Shown piece by piece: positions 59,178 through 64,000 of a stretch of DNA of 64,000 nucleotides. The position numbers and the translations under genes are program-made. Position 1 is the first letter of the stretch. Each line of letters opens with the position of its first letter. The notes under the pieces were generated by a model that was given only the letters and a program-made list of their open reading frames with translations, did not search any database and was not told where the DNA came from. This DNA is from Pseudomonadales bacterium (GTDB lineage Bacteria; Pseudomonadota; Gammaproteobacteria; Pseudomonadales; Azotimanducaceae): the NCBI GenBank assembly GCA_028281885.1, contig JANQJA010000007.1:62001-126000 (forward strand), read 5' to 3'.

Positions 59178-62100
59178 CTACAACGAACGCTGAAGGTAGA
59201 CCGAGTTGTAGTCCTTCGCTAAACCCAGTTGTGTCGTTAGCACGTCGAGCCAGGGACTCTTGAGTGCGGGTTCACCGTTGATGGTTTCTATGGTGAGTCG
59301 CTGTACGGGGTTGCTGGAACGGTAGACGAGATGGCGTAGCACCGACAGGTATTCGGCGAGATGTTTGTCATCGGGCTCTACCAGCAGCGTGATCGCTTTG
59401 CCGCTGCGTTCGGATACCATAACAAGTCGTTCGCCGTGATAGACAAGGTGGTTCCCTGGTACGCGCCTTGGTAGACCGGGCTTGAGTGCGTCAAGGCCAA
59501 GTCCGGCAGGTGAGATGGGATCTGCCGCGCAGAGCCAGAAAATCGTATCTGGCAGCGGCCGTTCAAGCATGCGCAGTGCTTCGGGCGAAACGAACTGAAG
59601 TCCGGGTATGCCGGAGAAGAAATGACCCGCCAGCAGTTCGCCGGAAAGCTCCATCAGCCGAATCGCCCGGAACAATGTTCGCCACTGGAACTCGGGCAGC
59701 TCTCGAAGCAGCAGTTCCCGAAACAGGATGCCGCTTCGATCCAGCAGCAGTCGAACGCGTTCTTTTGCCAGTTCTTCATTGGCAATCAGGTCGTCGTCGG
59801 CCGCTTCAATTTCGATTCGTCGCCAGCTACCGCTGAAAGGGACGGCGCCGCGCCAGCGATGGAATCCTCCCCGGCGAATATTGCGACGTCGTCTGGTCGA
59901 GAGATCTTCGACATCTGGCACGGTAAAGGCGGCTTCGATACCTTTTCGGAGTGCGGCAAACGTATCGTTGGTCAGTTGCCGGTTCCAGACCGACTGCCAG
60001 ACAACTTCGGCCAGCTCGCTGGCGGAAAGTTCCGTTCGATCCTGAAGTGCTCCGAAGTCGTATTGACCCGCAGGGTCCGGCATGGCGGTGACAAGGACGT
60101 CAGCCAGCGGCTCTGGTTCTTCAGGCAGTGTCAGCAGGTCGAGATCTTCGTCGAAGACAAATGTGACCTGTCGGTTGCCGGCACCAATCCAGCCGATGTC
60201 ACCCTCACCAACAATCGCGTCGAGGTCCCTTGGATCGTAGTCCGGTAGTCGTGCCGGCAGGATGTCGGTCTCCCAAAGAGCAGCCGCGGCCGGGTACAGG
60301 CGCAGGCGTGCAAGCGTTTCGAACAGTTTGTCCTGTGGCGCCTTGTGAGTTGAGCGGGTCTGCCAGTGGTAGAGGAACAATGGCAGTTTGGCCACCGGCA
60401 GGGTTTCGAATGCTGGTCGTGCATCGCGGCGATTGAGCCGAAGCAACGTTTCGAAATTTTCGGCGTCGCACCACCAGATATCCTCACTGTCTCGAACGAG
60501 TTGACCTTCGATGACCGTGCGCTCATCGATCAGGCGGGAGAGGGCACGGGCAACTTCCGTTTCATTGGCGCCGAGTTTGCGAGTGATGTCATCAAGTCGC
60601 AGGGGGCCGTAGTATTGCATCCAGTTGGCCAGCGCGGTCGTCATCGCTGATTCATCGGCCTTCTCAAGTGCGCTTCTGATCGTTGGCTCATCTTCGAGCG
60701 AGATGATGAGGTCGGTGCCCTTGACAATGATCCTGGTCGCGCCCGCAGGAATCTCCCAGGGAAATTCTTCGGCAGGAATGATGACTCGCTCTTTGATCCA
60801 CTCGCGCACATCCTCATCGACCTCGGGCGCATAGTCCATCAGTCGCCGCTGACGCTTTGCCTCGAAGGCTTCGATCAGGGTTTGCGGAACGGCAGGTCGG
60901 ATCCCGGGATTGAACACGGCCTCTTCCAGCAATCCAGCGGCAAGCTCGGAACGCTTACTCGAGCGTGGCGTATCGTCCATGTACATATAGGTGTTGACCT
61001 GCCCCCAGGCGGTTCCTTGCGCAAACGGGCTGGGTGAGTTCGTCGTAACTTCCGAGACGGCGATCTCCCGATGGTCAATTTCTGTCAGCACCTGGCGAAG
61101 ATGATCGAGATCGAATTCATCGCGAAGGCAGGTTCGCCAGGTTTCCAGCACCATGGGAAAGTCATCGTACCTGAGCACTGAATCGAGTAGCTTTTGTGAC
61201 TGAAGTCGACTCATCCAGAGTGGTTTGCGCTCGCCGAACCTGCCTTTGGACAACAGCAAAGCGCGACCCGCGTTCTCGCGAAAACGTGCACCGAAGAAGC
61301 CAGAGCCTTCCAGTCTCTCACGCAGGCGGTCTTCAATAGAGTCAATGGGCACGAGTGTCATGAGTGCTTCGAAGGAGGTCGTCTCCTGGAGTTGAACAAC
61401 GATTGCCTCGTTGGCGACAAAAATCCGGGGTAACTCACCGTAGCGTTCCATCCAGCCAGCTTCCAACGCGAGCGCGAAGGGGCGATTCACCCGGGCGCCC
61501 CAGCCGGTATGCAGAATGGTTTGCTGTCCGGCGGCGCCTGCCGGCGCACGGTGTGCGGTTTCGACCAGGAGGTGGTGACGATGGGGCAGCGAGACGCCCG
61601 TGTGTTCACGTTGGCGAAGGAGAAAGGATCGCAGCTCGTTCGCCGCTGTTCCGTCGAGATGCCAGTCTTTCTGGAGTTCGTCGATAAATTCTTCATTGTC
61701 GACCCGGCTGTCAGCATGTTCGAGAAAGTCGCCCACTCTGGATGCATAGTGGAAGTCCCGATTGAGCGGCTCAGCTATCCAGAAGGGTGGGGCGGATTTT
61801 CCGGGCCTGGCGGGGCTGACGATCACATCGTTGTGGGTGATCTTTTTGACCTGCCAGGTTTGCGTGCCGAATGAAAATACCTTGCCCACCTGGGCTTCCC
61901 AGACGAATTCCTCGTCGAGTTCGCCGATCCTTGCGTTGCTGCCTTCGTGGCGGAGCTGAAAGTAACCCCGATCCGGAATCACCCCACCTGACAGGTACAG
62001 CGACATGGTTGCACCCTTGCGTGCCTTGACGGTGTTCTCGAGGCGATCGTATGTGATACGCGGCCTTAGTTCGCGCAGGTGATTGTCCGCGTAGCGTCCG

Positions 62101-63464
62101 GCCAGCATGTCGACGACCAGATCGAACTGGCGTCGCGTCAGCGAATTGAATGCGCGGCTCCGCCTGACTTCTCCGTAGAGTTCATCGACGTCCCAGGTTT
62201 CGGTGGTGGTCATGGATACAATGGACTGCGCCAGGACATCCAATGGCCCCTCGATTAACGTTGCAGGTTCGATGTCTTTGTCGAGAACGCTCTTTCCGAG
62301 CACCGCAGACTCGATGAAATCATAGGGATGGGTCGGGTAGATGGTGCAACGACTGACTTCGCCGACCTGGTGCCCGGCGCGACCAATTCGCTGGATGGCG
62401 GATGAAATCGAGTCCGGCGATTGAATGAGGATGACCTCGTCGAGGCTGCCAATATCGATGCCCATTTCCAGCGTGCTGGTGGCAACAATAGCGGCAAGCT
62501 CCCCCGCCTTCAGGCGTTGTTCGACCTCAAAGCGAATCTCGCGTGCGAGGCTGCCATGATGAGCATAGGCGATGAGTTCGCCGGCGGCCTCGTTGATCTT
62601 GTGAGTGACCGTTTCACACAGTGCCCGGCTGTTGACGAACAGCAGGGTTGATCGATTCCGTCGAATCCTCTCCACCAGATCAGGCGCCATTGCATCCCAT
62701 AGCTTCTGATCCTCGGGCCGATCAGCAGCTGCGTCGGGAAAGCGAATGTTGATTTCATAGTGTTTCTGGTCGCCGGCCCGAAGGATGTTGACGGTGCGCG
62801 GAGTAAAGGAGTCGCCGTCGCGCTCGAATCCGGCGACACTCTCGGCAACCTGGTCGAGCGGTTCCACCGTGGCTGAGAGGGCAATACGTTGAAACTCGCC
62901 CGACAGCCGGACGAGTCTTTCCACACCTGACATTAAAAATGCGCCGCGCTTGCTGTTCTGGACCGCGTGAATTTCATCGAGAATGACGGTAGAGAGCTGC
63001 GACAGCATGGGCAGTGCGTTACGCGACGTCAGCAGGATGTTCACGCTTTCCGGTGTTGTAATCAGAATCTCCGGCGGGTGCCGGAGCATACGCTGGCGTT
63101 CGGCGGGTTCCGTATCGCCGCTTCGGGTCTGAACTCGGATTTCCGGGAACACTTCACCCGCCGCCTCGAATCTGGTCTTCAGTTCCGCCAGTGGTGAGAG
63201 CAGGTTTCGCTGGATGTCATTGTTCAGCGCTTTTAGTGGACTGATGTAGAGCACCCTTGTTGCGCCGGCTTCGAGTTCCCCGGTAGCGAACTGGTTAATG
63301 GTCCAGAGAAAAGCAGTCAGCGTCTTGCCGCTGCCGGTGGGCGCGGTGACCAGCAGGTGCTGGCCACGCGCTATCTGGGGCCAGGCCTGTCGTTGTACAT
63401 CGGTTGGCGCGTCGAATCGGGCATCGAACCAGGATTGAATAAGCGGGTGGAAGCGAACGTCCAT
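59178..63464 (-). CDS. lhr: ATP-dependent helicase Lhr (long form)
   Basis: A 1428-residue superfamily 2 DNA/RNA helicase. Motifs in order from the N-terminus: Walker A 'TAPTGSGKTL', motif Ib 'VQTRSGDTEPAER', 'ITTPESV', DEIH box 'ILDEIHAV', motif III 'LSATVEP', motif V 'VATSTLEMGIDIG' and motif VI 'QRIGRAGH'. These are followed by the winged-helix and Lhr-core domains (to about residue 880) and the long C-terminal extension of Lhr proteins. ATG 63464 gives the family start 'MDVRFHPLIQSWFDARF'; the frame extends six codons further. It should unwind 3'-to-5' and act in DNA repair. No nuclease partner gene is adjacent, although Lhr often pairs with a metallophosphoesterase and an exonuclease. 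Confidence 0.95.
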   Translation of the reverse strand: MDVRFHPLIQSWFDARFDAPTDVQRQAWPQIARGQHLLVTAPTGSGKTLTAFLWTINQFATGELEAGATRVLYISPLKALNNDIQRNLLSPLAELKTRFEAAGEVFPEIRVQTRSGDTEPAERQRMLRHPPEILITTPESVNILLTSRNALPMLSQLSTVILDEIHAVQNSKRGAFLMSGVERLVRLSGEFQRIALSATVEPLDQVAESVAGFERDGDSFTPRTVNILRAGDQKHYEINIRFPDAAADRPEDQKLWDAMAPDLVERIRRNRSTLLFVNSRALCETVTHKINEAAGELIAYAHHGSLAREIRFEVEQRLKAGELAAIVATSTLEMGIDIGSLDEVILIQSPDSISSAIQRIGRAGHQVGEVSRCTIYPTHPYDFIESAVLGKSVLDKDIEPATLIEGPLDVLAQSIVSMTTTETWDVDELYGEVRRSRAFNSLTRRQFDLVVDMLAGRYADNHLRELRPRITYDRLENTVKARKGATMSLYLSGGVIPDRGYFQLRHEGSNARIGELDEEFVWEAQVGKVFSFGTQTWQVKKITHNDVIVSPARPGKSAPPFWIAEPLNRDFHYASRVGDFLEHADSRVDNEEFIDELQKDWHLDGTAANELRSFLLRQREHTGVSLPHRHHLLVETAHRAPAGAAGQQTILHTGWGARVNRPFALALEAGWMERYGELPRIFVANEAIVVQLQETTSFEALMTLVPIDSIEDRLRERLEGSGFFGARFRENAGRALLLSKGRFGERKPLWMSRLQSQKLLDSVLRYDDFPMVLETWRTCLRDEFDLDHLRQVLTEIDHREIAVSEVTTNSPSPFAQGTAWGQVNTYMYMDDTPRSSKRSELAAGLLEEAVFNPGIRPAVPQTLIEAFEAKRQRRLMDYAPEVDEDVREWIKERVIIPAEEFPWEIPAGATRIIVKGTDLIISLEDEPTIRSALEKADESAMTTALANWMQYYGPLRLDDITRKLGANETEVARALSRLIDERTVIEGQLVRDSEDIWWCDAENFETLLRLNRRDARPAFETLPVAKLPLFLYHWQTRSTHKAPQDKLFETLARLRLYPAAAALWETDILPARLPDYDPRDLDAIVGEGDIGWIGAGNRQVTFVFDEDLDLLTLPEEPEPLADVLVTAMPDPAGQYDFGALQDRTELSASELAEVVWQSVWNRQLTNDTFAALRKGIEAAFTVPDVEDLSTRRRRNIRRGGFHRWRGAVPFSGSWRRIEIEAADDDLIANEELAKERVRLLLDRSGILFRELLLRELPEFQWRTLFRAIRLMELSGELLAGHFFSGIPGLQFVSPEALRMLERPLPDTIFWLCAADPISPAGLGLDALKPGLPRRVPGNHLVYHGERLVMVSERSGKAITLLVEPDDKHLAEYLSVLRHLVYRSSNPVQRLTIETINGEPALKSPWLDVLTTQLGLAKDYNSVYLQRSL

Positions 63465-63768
63465 CGGGCGAGTGTAATCCAATCCGCATCGGGATATTTA
63501 CCGATAGAAGATGCTGATGGTGCCGGTATCGCTTTTTGTCAGCATGACGGCTTGTAAACCTGGCATATCGGGGAAAAGCGTATCCTGGTTCCATGTTAGT
63601 ATTGGGCTCGCTCGGGCCATGTGACAGACGATGGATGCCGGAGCTAGCTCCAACAAAAATCCTGCAACAATCTTTCTTTGGAAATTCATGTGGCTGGTCA
63701 GATAGTCGCTGTCAGCATCGAATCAATCAGAGTAGTACCGTAGTGAAACCGGGACTGGAACAGATAGC
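63465..63768. other. 304-base divergent region between lhr and the next gene
   Basis: The promoters of lhr (minus strand) and of the right-end membrane protein gene (plus strand) should lie here. A 63-codon minus-strand frame (63498-63689) starts with ATG but has no ribosome site and no recognisable domain, so I do not call it a gene. No RNA, repeat or operator stood out. Confidence 0.5.
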
Positions 63769-64000
63769 ATGATGGAACAGGCGGTAGGCACGTATTTCGC
63801 GCTGGAGTCCTCTTTTAGCTGGATCAAGCTGGGCCTGGGACTCATCGGCATCGTATTGGGGTCTGTTGCCTGGTTTCGCTGGGGCCGTTTCGGCAAGGGC
63901 TTTGCGTTTCCGATGACCGCTATTGGACTGATCCAGTTGTCAGTGGCCGGATATATTGTCTGGCGTACCGGGCCACAGGTCGTCGTTCTGATGGAACTGT
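63769..64000 (+). CDS. N-terminal part of a membrane protein, cut by the window end
   Basis: An open frame from ATG 63769 (or 63772) runs off the window after 77 codons. It contains two hydrophobic helices ('WIKLGLGLIGIVLGSVAWF' and 'FPMTAIGLIQLSVAGYIVW') with the basic loop 'RWGRFGKGF' between them, typical of a small integral inner-membrane protein. No family was recognised in this fragment. It is transcribed divergently from lhr. Confidence 0.65.
   Translation, partial: MMEQAVGTYFALESSFSWIKLGLGLIGIVLGSVAWFRWGRFGKGFAFPMTAIGLIQLSVAGYIVWRTGPQVVVLMEL

Noticed and set aside
63498-63689. 63-codon minus-strand frame in the lhr divergent region
   Set aside because: No ribosome site, no domain and mixed composition; I could not tell it from chance.
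1-64000. tRNA, rRNA, CRISPR arrays, riboswitches, prophage or transposase genes
   Set aside because: Intergenic regions were read for cloverleaf T-loop signatures, regular spaced repeats and known aptamer cores, and none was convincing; no transposase, integrase or phage structural gene was recognised among the coding regions.

Overview
The window reads as chromosomal DNA of a Gram-negative proteobacterium, most likely an aquatic gammaproteobacterium. Supporting signs are a Fur-controlled TonB receptor, outer-membrane two-partner secretion, SirB2, YaiI, full-length Lhr, monomeric NADP isocitrate dehydrogenase, a CRP-type site and a PilZ/GGDEF pair. This placement is inferred from gene content. 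No rRNA, tRNA, CRISPR array, prophage or intact insertion sequence was recognised.

Layout. 1-1522: a TetR regulator with a perfect palindromic operator, then an ABC-type six-helix membrane protein without an ATPase. 1862-4282: an ECF-like sigma factor, a putative membrane anti-sigma protein, a small exported protein, a DUF3106 protein and an EF-hand protein; the first four are overlapped like an operon. 4463-9310: housekeeping and accessory genes (orphan antitoxin-like RHH protein, MscS channel, YaiI, DUF1993, lipase, histidine phosphatase, two small unknowns). 9307-11535: monomeric isocitrate dehydrogenase. 11711-20658: eight co-directional catabolic genes (hydrolase, SDR, aldehyde dehydrogenase, enoyl-CoA hydratase, LLM oxidoreductase, DUF7064/7065-like protein, two acyl-CoA dehydrogenases), probably degrading a hydrophobic ester, terpenoid or steroid-like compound through CoA thioesters. 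20733-22472: a palindromic repeat, a small membrane protein and a PQQ-type sugar dehydrogenase.

22764-32734 is the most distinctive locus: an exported TPR-CHAT (caspase-like) protein, a TpsB transporter carrying a SPOR domain, and a 1912-residue filamentous-haemagglutinin-like exoprotein, with almost no spacing between genes. Then follow an ATP-grasp ligase, a MmgE/PrpD protein, a Lon-family protease, an ABC/FtsX/HlyD export system (38308-42638), a multidomain glycosyltransferase with an RgpF domain, an AlkD-like repair protein, the NfeD-slipin pair, an alcohol dehydrogenase lacking its structural-zinc cysteines behind a perfect 20-bp palindrome, and SirB2.

50701-53383 is an iron-regulated unit: a 19-bp Fur box, a TonB receptor with a CxxC in its plug, and an overlapping thioredoxin-like gene. 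53524-59148 carries a PilZ gene with CRP-like and sigma54-like sites, then a patatin phospholipase with internal membrane helices, a di-haem cytochrome c and a diguanylate cyclase in tight succession. 59178-63464 is the helicase Lhr, and an incomplete membrane protein runs off the right end.

Two loci are best placed to be undescribed systems: the CHAT/SPOR-TpsB/TpsA secretion operon and the patatin/di-haem cytochrome/GGDEF operon. Both are read from domain content and gene order, without any database search.
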